A stretch of 21,557 bases of DNA, taken from the NCBI GenBank assembly GCA_036506155.1, contig DASXSF010000041.1, forward strand, positions 1 to 21,557. Direction: 5' to 3'. Every line of letters starts with the position of its first letter. Within the stretch, counting starts at the first letter, position 1. This DNA comes from DASXRA01 sp036506155 (lineage in GTDB: Bacteria; Actinomycetota; Actinomycetes; Mycobacteriales; Jatrophihabitantaceae). Below, piece after piece: positions 1 to 7,237 of this stretch. The notes beneath the pieces were generated by a model that saw nothing but the letters and a program-made list of their open reading frames with translations, did no database searches and was not told the origin of the DNA. The position numbers were made by a program, and so were the translations under genes.

Positions 1-165
1 GTGATCGCGCACCGGCTGTCGACCATCCGCGACGCCGACCTGATCCTCGTCATGGAGGCAGGCGCCATTGTCGAGCAGGGCACGCACGCCGAGCTGCTGG
101 CCCGGCGCGGTGCGTACTTCGAGCTCTACAACGCGCAGTTCATCGAGCCGATCGAGGTGTCGTGA
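1..165 (+). CDS. ABC exporter, C-terminal fragment (ATP-binding end)
   Basis: This is the 3' end of a gene that begins before the window. The frame is open from base 1 and ends at TGA 163-165, giving 54 residues. It opens with the switch (H-loop) motif AHRLSTIRDAD, followed by the usual 'IVEQGTHAELL' and 'G.Y..LY..QF' ending of fused permease-ATPase exporters of the MsbA/MdlB type. The family couples ATP hydrolysis at dimerised nucleotide-binding domains to export across the inner membrane. Substrate cannot be inferred because the membrane domain is outside the window. The stop codon shares one base with the ATG of the following cyclase gene (TGATG), so the two are probably co-transcribed. 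Confidence 0.9.
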   Translation: MIAHRLSTIRDADLILVMEAGAIVEQGTHAELLARRGAYFELYNAQFIEPIEVS

Positions 166-1064
166 TGCCCGAGTACCGCGCCAGCTTCGACGCAACGGTG
201 ACGTTCCTGAACGGAGGCGGCCTTTCGGCGCACGGCTTCAGGCTCGATCTGCCGGGCCCGGACGCGTCGCCGGAGGATGTCGGTGTGCTCTTCGTCCGGC
301 ACCTGGGCCTGCTCATGGTCGACAGCGTCGACATCGCGAACCTGGAGATCATCGAGGAGCCGCACAAGGGCTCGCGTGGGGTTGCCGTCTCGGCCGGTGG
401 CCGGCGCCGTCTCGTCGAGCTCAATCACGTGCTCCGCGACGGGATGACGACCTATCCGGGACTGCCCGGGCCGGCGATGCGACCCCACCTGACACGCGAG
501 GCGTCGCGGGCGACATATGCGCCGGGGACCGAGTTCCAGATCGACCACATCAGCATGGTGGGAAATACCGGCACGTACGTGGACAGCCCGTTCCACCGGT
601 ACCCGTCCGGCATCGATCTTGCCGGGCTGCCGCTCGAGAGGCTCGCCGACCTGCCGATCACGGTGGCCCGGCTGGCCGGAAGCACCGTCCCCGGAATCGA
701 CGTGACGGCCCTCGCAGCGCTGCCGGTCGAGGGATGTGCGGTGCTGCTCCATACCGGGTGGGACGCGCAGTGGGGTACGCCCAGCTATGGTCACGGCGCG
801 CCGTTCCTGACCGCGGCCGCCGCCCGCTGGCTGGTCGACGCCGGGGCGGCCCTGGTCGGCATCGATTCGGTCAGCATCGACGACACGTCCGACGGTGAGC
901 GGCCGGCGCACTCGACGCTGCTCGCCGCCGGCGTCCCGGTACTGGAGCACCTCACCGGCCTGGACCAGGTGCCCGCCACCGGTGCCCGCCTGCATGCCGC
1001 ACCGCTGCGGATCGAGCGGTTCGGAACGTTCCCGGTGCGCGCCTACGCAGTCATCGGGCCTTAG
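165..1064 (+). CDS. cyclase-family metal-dependent hydrolase (kynurenine formamidase-like) with N-terminal extension
   Basis: The product is 299 residues from ATG 165. GAGG at 154-157 lies 7 bases upstream and supports this start; GTG 162 would add one residue. Residues from about 77 on ('RRLVELNHVLRDGMTTYPGLPGP') match the cyclase family PF04199, which includes kynurenine formamidase and isatin hydrolase, Mn/Zn-dependent hydrolases of amide or lactam bonds. The family's HxGTHxDxPxH signature appears as NTGTYVDSPFH, so two of the usual histidines are Asn and Tyr while Asp and the last His remain. The first ~72 residues ('FDATVTFLNGGG...') look like a separate small domain not present in the classical enzymes. 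It overlaps the upstream ABC gene by one base. Family is fairly sure; substrate is unknown. Confidence 0.85.
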   Translation: MPEYRASFDATVTFLNGGGLSAHGFRLDLPGPDASPEDVGVLFVRHLGLLMVDSVDIANLEIIEEPHKGSRGVAVSAGGRRRLVELNHVLRDGMTTYPGLPGPAMRPHLTREASRATYAPGTEFQIDHISMVGNTGTYVDSPFHRYPSGIDLAGLPLERLADLPITVARLAGSTVPGIDVTALAALPVEGCAVLLHTGWDAQWGTPSYGHGAPFLTAAAARWLVDAGAALVGIDSVSIDDTSDGERPAHSTLLAAGVPVLEHLTGLDQVPATGARLHAAPLRIERFGTFPVRAYAVIGP

Positions 1065-1114
1065 CATCCCGCGTTGGTGGTTAAAGACGCCGCCGAGTCA
1101 GCACGACGTCGATC

Positions 1115-1120
1115 TAGAAT
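1115..1120 (+). promoter_or_regulatory. putative -10 element for the DMT transporter gene (leaderless layout)
   Basis: TAGAAT is a good -10 hexamer and ends eight bases before the GTG at 1129, so transcription would start at or next to the start codon. No Shine-Dalgarno sequence precedes that GTG. Leaderless genes with this spacing are common in actinomycetes. No convincing -35 is visible. Confidence 0.35.
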
Positions 1121-1128
1121 CAGCCCTC

Positions 1129-2004
1129 GTGGTGAGCGTTCTGTTCGCCTTCGCCGCGGCGTTCACAAGCGCTCTCAATCTCGTCACCCAGCACGTCGCC
1201 AGCACGGCGGCACCGCTCAGGGACCGGGGTTGGCGTCTGGCGCTGTATCTGATCCGTAATCCACTATGGCTGTTCGGCGTCGTCGCCATGGTCGGGAGCT
1301 TCGTGTTCCAGGCCGTCGCGCTCTATAACGGGCGACTGTCGGTGGTGCAATCGATCCTGGTCACCGAGTTGGTGTTCTCGCTCGTCATCGGGTCCGTGTG
1401 GCTGCGACGCCACGTGACGGCGGCGGCGTGGGTCTCGGCGTCTGTCACGTCCGTGGGGCTCGCCATATTCCTGGTCATGGCCGAGCCGCGAGGCGGCCAT
1501 CCCCAGGCGACCGCGCAGGCGTGGCTGCCGGCGCTGCTCACCTGGGGCGGCCTCGCGGCCGTGTTCGCCGTGATGGCCGGCCGGGGATCACCGGTGCGAC
1601 GAGCAGCGCTGTACGCCGCGTCCTCGGGAATTGTGTGGGCCACGCTGGCCACGTTCCTGAAGTCAGCGACCGAAGTGCTGGCGACCAGCGGAGTGCCAAC
1701 CATGCTCGTGCGCGGCTCTGTCTACGGCGTGATCGTCGCCGGAATCGCGGGCACGGTGCTGACCCAAGCCGCCCTGCATTACGGCCCGCTCGCCGTCTCC
1801 CAACCGGTGATGGTGATCGTCAATCCATTTGTCAGCATCATCCTCGGCGTCTGGCTCTACGGCGAGCACTTCGTCGGTGGCCCGCTGCAGATCGGCCTGG
1901 GCGCCCTGGGTTTCGCCGCGATGGTCGTCGGCGTCGTGTTCCTCGCCACAACGGCACCGTCGTTCGCGGCGACACCCGATGTACCGTCGGCCTCTGCCGC
2001 ATGA
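1129..2004 (+). CDS. DMT superfamily (EamA-like) membrane transporter
   Basis: The product is about 291 residues, starting at GTG 1129 (GTG 1132 is also possible). The frame stays open upstream, but sequence before 1129 reads as arginine-rich, non-membrane peptide, so the membrane protein starts here. About nine to ten hydrophobic segments follow, beginning at residue 1 ('VVSVLFAFAAAFTSALNLV'). The arrangement fits the drug/metabolite transporter superfamily, where two EamA-like halves of about five helices form one carrier. The second half ends with 'AVSQPVMVIVNPFVSIILGVWLYGE', a typical EamA ending. The C-terminal tail is Ala/Ser/Thr-rich. Substrate is not predictable. It converges with the VOC gene, with a 33-base gap. 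Confidence 0.85.
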   Translation: MVSVLFAFAAAFTSALNLVTQHVASTAAPLRDRGWRLALYLIRNPLWLFGVVAMVGSFVFQAVALYNGRLSVVQSILVTELVFSLVIGSVWLRRHVTAAAWVSASVTSVGLAIFLVMAEPRGGHPQATAQAWLPALLTWGGLAAVFAVMAGRGSPVRRAALYAASSGIVWATLATFLKSATEVLATSGVPTMLVRGSVYGVIVAGIAGTVLTQAALHYGPLAVSQPVMVIVNPFVSIILGVWLYGEHFVGGPLQIGLGALGFAAMVVGVVFLATTAPSFAATPDVPSASAA

Positions 2005-2037
2005 CGCAAGGACGTGATCCCAGATCGTCGCGAGCGG

Positions 2038-2400
2038 TTAGGTGGCCTGCTGGAACTCCAGGCGGTTGCCGAACGGGTCGAACACATGGAATCGCCGCAC
2101 GCCAGGTAGTTCCCCGTCGCTTGCTACGCAGTCGTGGCCGGCGTGGCGCAGGCGTGCCGCGAGCGCGTCCAGCTCGTCCACCACGAAGGCCGGATGTGCC
2201 TTGCGCGCCGGCTGAAACGGCGTCTCGACGCCGAGATGCAGCATTGCCGATCCGGACCTGAACCAGCAGCCGCCACGGCCGGCCAGCGCGGTCGGCTTGG
2301 GCACTTCAGCCATGCCGAGCAACGTCCCGTAGAAGCTGCGCGCCTTCGCTTCCGACCCGGACGGGATCGCCACCTGCACGTGGTCATAACCTGTGATCAC
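2038..2400 (-). CDS. VOC-superfamily (glyoxalase/bleomycin resistance-like) protein
   Basis: The product is 120 residues from GTG 2400, one complete VOC (vicinal oxygen chelate) module. It begins 'ITGYDHVQVAIPSGSEAKARSFY', has 'FVVDELDALAARLRHAGHDC' in the middle and ends 'FDPFGNRLEFQQ', the usual metal-ligand strand. The family includes glyoxalases, dioxygenases and antibiotic-binding proteins; which one this is cannot be told. The start was chosen because GTG 2400-2398 overlaps the TGA of the upstream methyltransferase gene by four bases (GTGA), a mark of translational coupling. It is therefore the second gene of a tam operon and should be controlled by the operators at 3166-3202. Confidence 0.87.
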   Translation of the reverse strand: MITGYDHVQVAIPSGSEAKARSFYGTLLGMAEVPKPTALAGRGGCWFRSGSAMLHLGVETPFQPARKAHPAFVVDELDALAARLRHAGHDCVASDGELPGVRRFHVFDPFGNRLEFQQAT

Positions 2401-3158
2401 GGCTTGTGCCCCACGCAGAAGATGCGCCGGAACGGGAACAGCGTGCCGGTCCGCGCGGCTGGATACGCGTCCCGCAGCAGCGCCGCGAACGACGCCTCGA
2501 ACTCGACCCGCTCCGCCTCGGACAGCACGGCGAGGATCGGACGCAGCCCGGTACCGCGCACCCACTCCAGCACCGGGTCGGTGCCCGGCAGCACGTGCAC
2601 GTACGTCGTCTCCCATGCGTCGGCGTCCCAGCCGAGATCGAGCAGGAGCGTGGCGTATCCCGACGGGGAATCGACCGGATCCTCGTGGCGCAGCACGTCG
2701 CCCAGTCGGTTCTTCCAGCGCGGCGATTCCGCAAGCGAGCGCATCAGCGTGTGCGAGGGCGAGTCGAAGTTACCCGGGACCTGCCACGCGAGCCACGCTC
2801 CGGACGGCAGTGCCCGTGCCCAGTCGCGCAGCAGAGAGCGATGGGTCGGCACCCATTGGAATGCGGCGTTGCTCACCACCACGTCGGTATCGGTGCCGGG
2901 CCGCCAGGATGCGATGTCGCCGACCCGGAACGTCACGCCGGAAGCCGACGCCGCCGCGATCATCTCCGGCGACGAATCGATGCCCTCGACGGACGCGTCG
3001 GGCCATCGCTGCGCGAGCAGCCCGGTCAATGTGCCTGGGCCACAGCCGAGGTCGACAACTCGGCGCGGCGCGCGCGCCCCTACGCGAGCCACGAGGTCAA
3101 GGAACGGCCGATCGCGCTGGCCGGCGAACTTGCCGTACTGCTCCGGATCCCACTGCAT
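2397..3158 (-). CDS. tam: trans-aconitate 2-methyltransferase
   Basis: The product is 253 residues, the usual length for Tam. It uses S-adenosylmethionine to methylate trans-aconitate, a spontaneous isomer of cis-aconitate that inhibits aconitase, so it protects the TCA cycle. The N-terminus 'MQWDPEQYGKFAGQRDRPFLDL' is typical of Tam. The SAM-binding glycine motif is VVDLGCGPGTLTGLL (about residues 34-48), with acidic motif II 'VEGIDSSPEM' and 'NAAFQWV' further on. Start ATG 3158 is preceded by a GAGAGGA ribosome-binding site. The divergent neighbour is a MarR regulator, the same tamR-tam arrangement known from Streptomyces coelicolor, which supports the specific name. Confidence 0.88.
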   Translation of the reverse strand: MQWDPEQYGKFAGQRDRPFLDLVARVGARAPRRVVDLGCGPGTLTGLLAQRWPDASVEGIDSSPEMIAAASASGVTFRVGDIASWRPGTDTDVVVSNAAFQWVPTHRSLLRDWARALPSGAWLAWQVPGNFDSPSHTLMRSLAESPRWKNRLGDVLRHEDPVDSPSGYATLLLDLGWDADAWETTYVHVLPGTDPVLEWVRGTGLRPILAVLSEAERVEFEASFAALLRDAYPAARTGTLFPFRRIFCVGHKP

Positions 3159-3165
3159 GCCATTC

Positions 3166-3202
3166 CTCTCGACGTCAAGAGACTATCTCTTGATGTCAAG
3201 AG
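3166..3202. promoter_or_regulatory. tandem palindromic operators between tam and tamR
   Basis: Two 16-bp inverted repeats lie in the divergent spacer. The downstream copy at 3187-3202 (CTCTTGATGTCAAGAG) is a perfect 7-2-7 palindrome. The upstream copy at 3166-3181 (CTCTCGACGTCAAGAG) differs from perfect symmetry by one base. Start-to-start spacing is 21 bp, about two helical turns, so two dimers would bind the same face of the DNA. A TAGTCT hexamer on the minus strand (3185-3180) lies between the palindromes and could be the tam -10 box. The neighbouring MarR protein is the obvious ligand-responsive repressor. Confidence 0.8.
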
Positions 3203-3253
3203 GCGTGGCACAATTGCTAGCGGTGAGCGCTCGCACGAAGGGCAGGAGGCGTA

Positions 3254-3748
3254 GTGGCTGACGAGGTCGACGAGATCGTCGCGGCGTGGCGGCGGGAGCG
3301 GCCCGACCTTGATGTCGAGCCGCTGCAGATCCTGTCCCGGATCAGCAGGTTGGCCGATGTCCTCGACGATCGACGCGCAGCGGCGTTCGTCGAACACGGG
3401 CTGCAGGCCCACGAGTTCGATGTGCTGGCGGCGCTGCGCCGGCGCGGTGAACCGTTCGAGATGACCGCAGGCGAACTGTGCGTCGCGACGTACGTCACGT
3501 CGGGGACGATGACCAGCCGGCTCGACCGCCTGGCCGGGCGCAAGCTCGTGGTGCGGCGCCCGGACGACGACGACGGCCGGCTCGTCCGGGTGCGCCTCAC
3601 CGCGGCCGGCCGGCGCCGCATCGACGGGGCGCTGACCGCGCTGCTCGACTCCGAGCGGGAGCTGGTCGCGGCGCTCACCGACCCCAAACGCGAGCGGCTG
3701 GCAGCAGGCCTGCGTGAGCTCCTCGCCGCCGCCGTGGCTCGAAGCTGA
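3254..3748 (+). CDS. tamR: MarR-family regulator, TamR type
   Basis: The product is 164 residues from GTG 3254, with an AGGAGG-like site at 3243-3248. A winged helix-turn-helix lies around residues 45-125, with the wing basic/acidic run 'RRPDDDDGRLVRVRLTAAGRR'. Upstream of this is an extra N-terminal helix ('VDEIVAAWRRERPDLDVEPL'), typical of the urate/TamR-like (UrtR) branch of MarR proteins. Streptomyces coelicolor TamR, encoded divergently from tam, is known to repress tam and itself and to respond to trans-aconitate and related citrate-type metabolites. Divergent position and the adjacent operators make the same role likely here. The ligand is inferred from the family, not seen. Confidence 0.82.
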   Translation: MADEVDEIVAAWRRERPDLDVEPLQILSRISRLADVLDDRRAAAFVEHGLQAHEFDVLAALRRRGEPFEMTAGELCVATYVTSGTMTSRLDRLAGRKLVVRRPDDDDGRLVRVRLTAAGRRRIDGALTALLDSERELVAALTDPKRERLAAGLRELLAAAVARS

Positions 3749-3789
3749 GAGCACGCGCGGTTCGCGACGATCTGGCCTCGTGGCGTGGC

Positions 3790-3795
3790 TACGCT
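3790..3795 (+). promoter_or_regulatory. possible -10 element for the tmk-holB operon
   Basis: TACGCT matches the TANNNT pattern and lies 27 bases before the GTG at 3823. No clear -35 is visible at the right spacing. This is a weak call based on one hexamer. Confidence 0.2.
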
Positions 3796-3822
3796 GACGG
3801 CGGTAGCGGGGATCCTGAAGGA

Positions 3823-5988
3823 GTGCCCATCGGCGCCGACGGCGTGAACGCGAGCATGGATACCGGCCGCCCGGAGTTGGCCGCCGGTCGATCCGGGCTG
3901 CCCGCCGCACCTACGGATAGTCCGGACGGCAGGAGCCGGACCGGAGCCCCGGCTTCGGCAGTGTCGTCCGTCGCGGCGATCAGGGGCGTGCTGCGCGTCA
4001 AGCCGTTCCGCCGGCTGTGGTACGCCACCGCGCTGTCGAGCCTGGGTGACTGGGTCGGGCTGCTGGCCACGACCGCGATGGCCACGTCGCTCGCGCACGG
4101 GTACAAGGCGCAGAACTACGCACTCGGCGGTGTGCTCGTGATCCGGCTGTTGCCGGCAGTCGTGCTCGGCCCGGTGGCGGGCGCGTTCGCCGATCGGTTC
4201 GACCGCCGCCGCACCATGGTGGTCGGCGACGTCGCCCGGTTCGCCCTGTTCGTGACCATACCGATCGCACACCTTGTCGTGAGCGAGCACAAGACGCTGA
4301 TTTGGCTGTACGTCGCAAGCTTCCTGATCGAGTGCATCAGTCTGTTCTGGCTGCCCGCGAAGGACGCGTCGGTGCCCAACTTGGTGCGCCGCGACCAGGT
4401 CGAGTCGGCCAACCAGCTCAGCCTGATCACCACGTACGGGCTCACCCCGGTGCTGGGTGCGGCGCTGTTCTCGGTGCTGTCGCTGATCACGAGCGTGCTG
4501 GCCAGGCACCTGTGGTTCTTCCGCGCCGAACCGGTCAACCTCGCGCTCTACCTGAACGCCGCCACGTTCCTGGCCGGCGCACTGATCGTCTTCTTCATCC
4601 GGGAGATCAGCGGGTACGGCCGGCGGCGCCAGCCCGGCGAGCAACCGCCACTGCTGGCCCTGATCCGGGAGGGCGCGAGCTTCGTGCGCTCGTCCCGTTT
4701 GGTCGGCGGCCTGGTCATCGGCCTGCTCGGCGCGTTCTGCGGCGCTGGCGTGGTGATCGGGGCGGGCAAGATCTTCGTGACCAGCCTGGGCGGTGGCAAC
4801 GTGGCGTACGGCGTCCTGTTCGGGACGTTGTTCGTGGGGCTGGGACTCGGCATGGCCCTCGGGCCCCGCATCGGCCGGGAGCTCTCTCGGCGACGGCTGT
4901 TCGGCCTGTCGATCGCGTTCGGTGGTGCATGCATCGTGTTGGCCGCGGTAATGCCGCATATCGCGCTGGCGACGATCTTCGTGTTGGGGACCGGCTTCGG
5001 CGCAGGAAGTGCATACCTGGCCGGCATCACGCTCACCGGGATCAACGTGGACGACGAGATGCGCGGGCGGATGTTCGCGCTCCTGCAGTCGCTGATCCGC
5101 ATCGTGCTCGTGTTGACTCTCGCGGCGGTACCGTTCGTCACCGGTGCGGTCGGGCGCAACACGTTCTCGATCGGCGAGGCGCACGTGACCGTGGACGGCA
5201 CCCGGTTCGTGCTGATCGCGGGCGGCCTGCTTGCGATCACAGCAGGTGTATTGGCATACCGGCAGATGGATGACAAACAGCACGTGCCGCTGTGGGCGGA
5301 CCTCAAGGCGGCGTTCCTGCGCGACAGCGCTGCGCGGCGGCGGATGACCACCGGCGGCGTGCTCATCGCGTTCGAGGGTGGTGAGGGGTCAGGCAAGTCG
5401 ACGCAGGCGCGACTGCTCGCCGAGGCGCTGATCAAGGCCAACCACGCGGTGCACGTGACCCACGAGCCGGGCGCGACGGTGGCCGGCCGCAAGATCCGCG
5501 ACTTGCTGCTGCACCACGACGAGCCGCTCACCGCGCGCGCCGAGGCGCTGCTGTTCGCCGCCGACCGGGCACACCACGTCGACACCGTGATCAAGCCGGC
5601 CCTCGACGCGGGTGAGGTGGTGATCACCGATCGGTTCGTCGACTCGTCACTCGCGTACCAGGGAGTTGGGCGTGACCTCAAGGCAGAGGAGGTGCGGCGC
5701 ATCTCCCGATGGGCCACCGGCGGGCTCACTCCGGACCTGGTGGTCTTGCTCGACGTCCCGGCCTCGGTGGGCCTGAACCGGGTGCGCGGTCGCGGCACCG
5801 CCGACAAGTTGGAACGCGAGTCGATCGACTTTCACGAGCGGGTGCGGCACGCGTTTCGCCGGCTCGCCGAGGCCGAACCGCGGCGCTACCTGGTACTCGA
5901 CGCCTCGCGCCCGCCGTCGGAGCTTGCCGATACCGTGCTCGCCGAGGTTCAGAAGCTGCTCAACGGACGGCGGCGGCGGGCAAAGTGA
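3823..5988 (+). CDS. tmk: bifunctional MFS-type membrane protein / dTMP kinase
   Basis: This is a single 721-residue frame. Residues 1 to about 50 are disordered (Pro/Ser/Ala/Gly). Residues about 58-485 carry ten to twelve hydrophobic helices with the MFS loop 'GAFADRFDRRRTMVVGDVARF'. Residues about 508-721 are a full thymidylate kinase: P-loop EGGEGSGKST (518-527), 'THEPGATVAGRKIRDLLL', and 'ITDRFVDSSLAYQGVGRD' near 600-617. dTMP kinase phosphorylates dTMP to dTDP and is essential for DNA synthesis. The transporter-kinase fusion is known in actinomycetes; what the membrane half does is unknown. The start is uncertain: GAAGGAG (3816-3822) abuts GTG 3823 with no spacer, and ATG 3856 is an alternative. 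The stop overlaps holB by four bases. Confidence 0.88.
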   Translation: MPIGADGVNASMDTGRPELAAGRSGLPAAPTDSPDGRSRTGAPASAVSSVAAIRGVLRVKPFRRLWYATALSSLGDWVGLLATTAMATSLAHGYKAQNYALGGVLVIRLLPAVVLGPVAGAFADRFDRRRTMVVGDVARFALFVTIPIAHLVVSEHKTLIWLYVASFLIECISLFWLPAKDASVPNLVRRDQVESANQLSLITTYGLTPVLGAALFSVLSLITSVLARHLWFFRAEPVNLALYLNAATFLAGALIVFFIREISGYGRRRQPGEQPPLLALIREGASFVRSSRLVGGLVIGLLGAFCGAGVVIGAGKIFVTSLGGGNVAYGVLFGTLFVGLGLGMALGPRIGRELSRRRLFGLSIAFGGACIVLAAVMPHIALATIFVLGTGFGAGSAYLAGITLTGINVDDEMRGRMFALLQSLIRIVLVLTLAAVPFVTGAVGRNTFSIGEAHVTVDGTRFVLIAGGLLAITAGVLAYRQMDDKQHVPLWADLKAAFLRDSAARRRMTTGGVLIAFEGGEGSGKSTQARLLAEALIKANHAVHVTHEPGATVAGRKIRDLLLHHDEPLTARAEALLFAADRAHHVDTVIKPALDAGEVVITDRFVDSSLAYQGVGRDLKAEEVRRISRWATGGLTPDLVVLLDVPASVGLNRVRGRGTADKLERESIDFHERVRHAFRRLAEAEPRRYLVLDASRPPSELADTVLAEVQKLLNGRRRRAK

Positions 5989-7172
5989 CGGTCTGGGACG
6001 ACCTCGTCGGGCAGCAGCCTGCGGTTGGGGTGCTGCGCTCCGCCGCCAAGGCCGCGCGCGACATGCACGAGGGCCGGCCCGTCGCGCCCGGCACGTTGAC
6101 GCATGCGTGGCTATTCACCGGGCCGCCCGGATCGGGGCGTTCGGTTGCCGCCCGCGCATTCGCGGCGGCGCTGGAATGTGTGTCCGACGGCGAGCCGGGC
6201 TGTGGCGTGTGCTCTGGCTGCCATACGACGCTGACCCGCAGCCACCCGGACGTCCGCGCCGTGGTCCCCGAGGGGTTGTCGATCTCCGTGGCGGAGATGC
6301 GCGCGGTCGTCGCGACGGCGGCGCGTATGCCGGCGCTCGGCCGGTGGCAGGTCGTCCTCATCGAAGACGCCGACCGGCTCACCGAACAGGCGTCGAACGC
6401 GCTGCTCAAGGCGGTCGAGGAGCCGCCGGCGCGCACGGTGTTCCTGCTGTGCGCTCCGTCCACGCATCCGGATGACGTGGCGGTGACGATTCGGTCGCGG
6501 TGCCGGCTGGTGCCGCTGCGGATTCCGCCGGCCGAGGCGGTGGCCGGCATTCTGGTGCGCGCCGGCGTCGACGCCGAGACGGCGCGGTGGGCGGCAGCCA
6601 CGGGGCAGGGGCATGTCGGCCGGTCGCGGCGGCTTGCCCATGACGCCGACGCCCGGGCGCGCCGCGCCGAGGTACTCGCCATCCCGGCCTCCCTCACGTC
6701 ACTGGCCGCCTGCCTCGCGGCAGCCGACCATCTGGTGGGCGCGGCCGAGGCGGAGGCGGCTGCGATCACCTTTGAACGCGATGCCGGCGAGGCCGAAGCG
6801 CTTCAGACCGCGTTGGGCGGCGGTGGTACCGGGAAGGGCGTAGCCGCGGCGTCCCGAGGTGCGACAGCGGCGGTGCGTGAGCTGGAGCGACGGCAGCGCT
6901 CCCGGGCCACGCGCACGCAGCGGGACGCGCTCGATCGGGCGCTGGTCGACCTGGCAGCGTTCTACCGGGACGTGCTGCTGCGGCAGGCCGGTGCGGTGGT
7001 GGCCCCGGCGCATCCGGATTTTGCCGACGATGTGGCGGCCGTCGCGACCCGCACCACCCCGGCCGGCGCGCTGCGGCGTCTCGACGCGGTGCTGGCCTGC
7101 CGAGAGGCCGTGGAGCTGAACGTCAAGCCCCGGGTCGCCGTCGAGGCGATGACCGCAGCCTTACGGCTCTAA
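5985..7172 (+). CDS. holB: DNA polymerase III delta prime subunit
   Basis: The product is 395 residues from GTG 5985, which overlaps the preceding stop (GTGA), as usual for tmk-holB pairs. Delta prime is a clamp-loader AAA+ subunit that helps load the beta clamp. Visible features are a degenerate Walker A GPPGSGRS (residues 46-53, Arg in place of Lys, as expected for a subunit that does not hydrolyse ATP), a zinc module with Cys at about 65, 73, 76 and 79, 'VVLIEDADRLTEQASNALLKAVEEPP', and the SRC sensor motif in 'TIRSRCRLVPL'. An upstream extension of the frame exists but lies inside the kinase domain and is a shadow. The C-terminal third is helical and Ala/Arg-rich. Confidence 0.92.
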   Translation: MTVWDDLVGQQPAVGVLRSAAKAARDMHEGRPVAPGTLTHAWLFTGPPGSGRSVAARAFAAALECVSDGEPGCGVCSGCHTTLTRSHPDVRAVVPEGLSISVAEMRAVVATAARMPALGRWQVVLIEDADRLTEQASNALLKAVEEPPARTVFLLCAPSTHPDDVAVTIRSRCRLVPLRIPPAEAVAGILVRAGVDAETARWAAATGQGHVGRSRRLAHDADARARRAEVLAIPASLTSLAACLAAADHLVGAAEAEAAAITFERDAGEAEALQTALGGGGTGKGVAAASRGATAAVRELERRQRSRATRTQRDALDRALVDLAAFYRDVLLRQAGAVVAPAHPDFADDVAAVATRTTPAGALRRLDAVLACREAVELNVKPRVAVEAMTAALRL

Positions 7173-7211
7173 CCCGCCGGAGGCGGATCCGCGCGCATCG
7201 CGGCCGGCGGG
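7173..7211. terminator. hairpin in the holB / LuxR convergent gap
   Basis: CCCGCCGG at 7173-7180 starts directly after the holB stop and is matched by its exact reverse complement CCGGCGGG at 7204-7211, with a smaller palindrome GCGGATCCGC in the loop. There is no T tract. It sits between two convergent genes, so it could stop transcription from both sides, but GC-rich DNA also gives such repeats by chance. Confidence 0.35.
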
Positions 7212-7237
7212 CGCTTCGCGCGAGCGCTCAGCGCCGA

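Noticed and set aside
126..1067. Long minus-strand open frame opposite the cyclase gene
   Set aside because: It is a GC-driven shadow: Arg/Gly/Asp-rich, with no domain, and the plus strand carries a clear family match.
3217..5283. 688-residue minus-strand open frame opposite the dTMP kinase gene
   Set aside because: The translation is low-complexity (Gln/His/Arg-rich) and opposes well-conserved membrane helices. It is a shadow.
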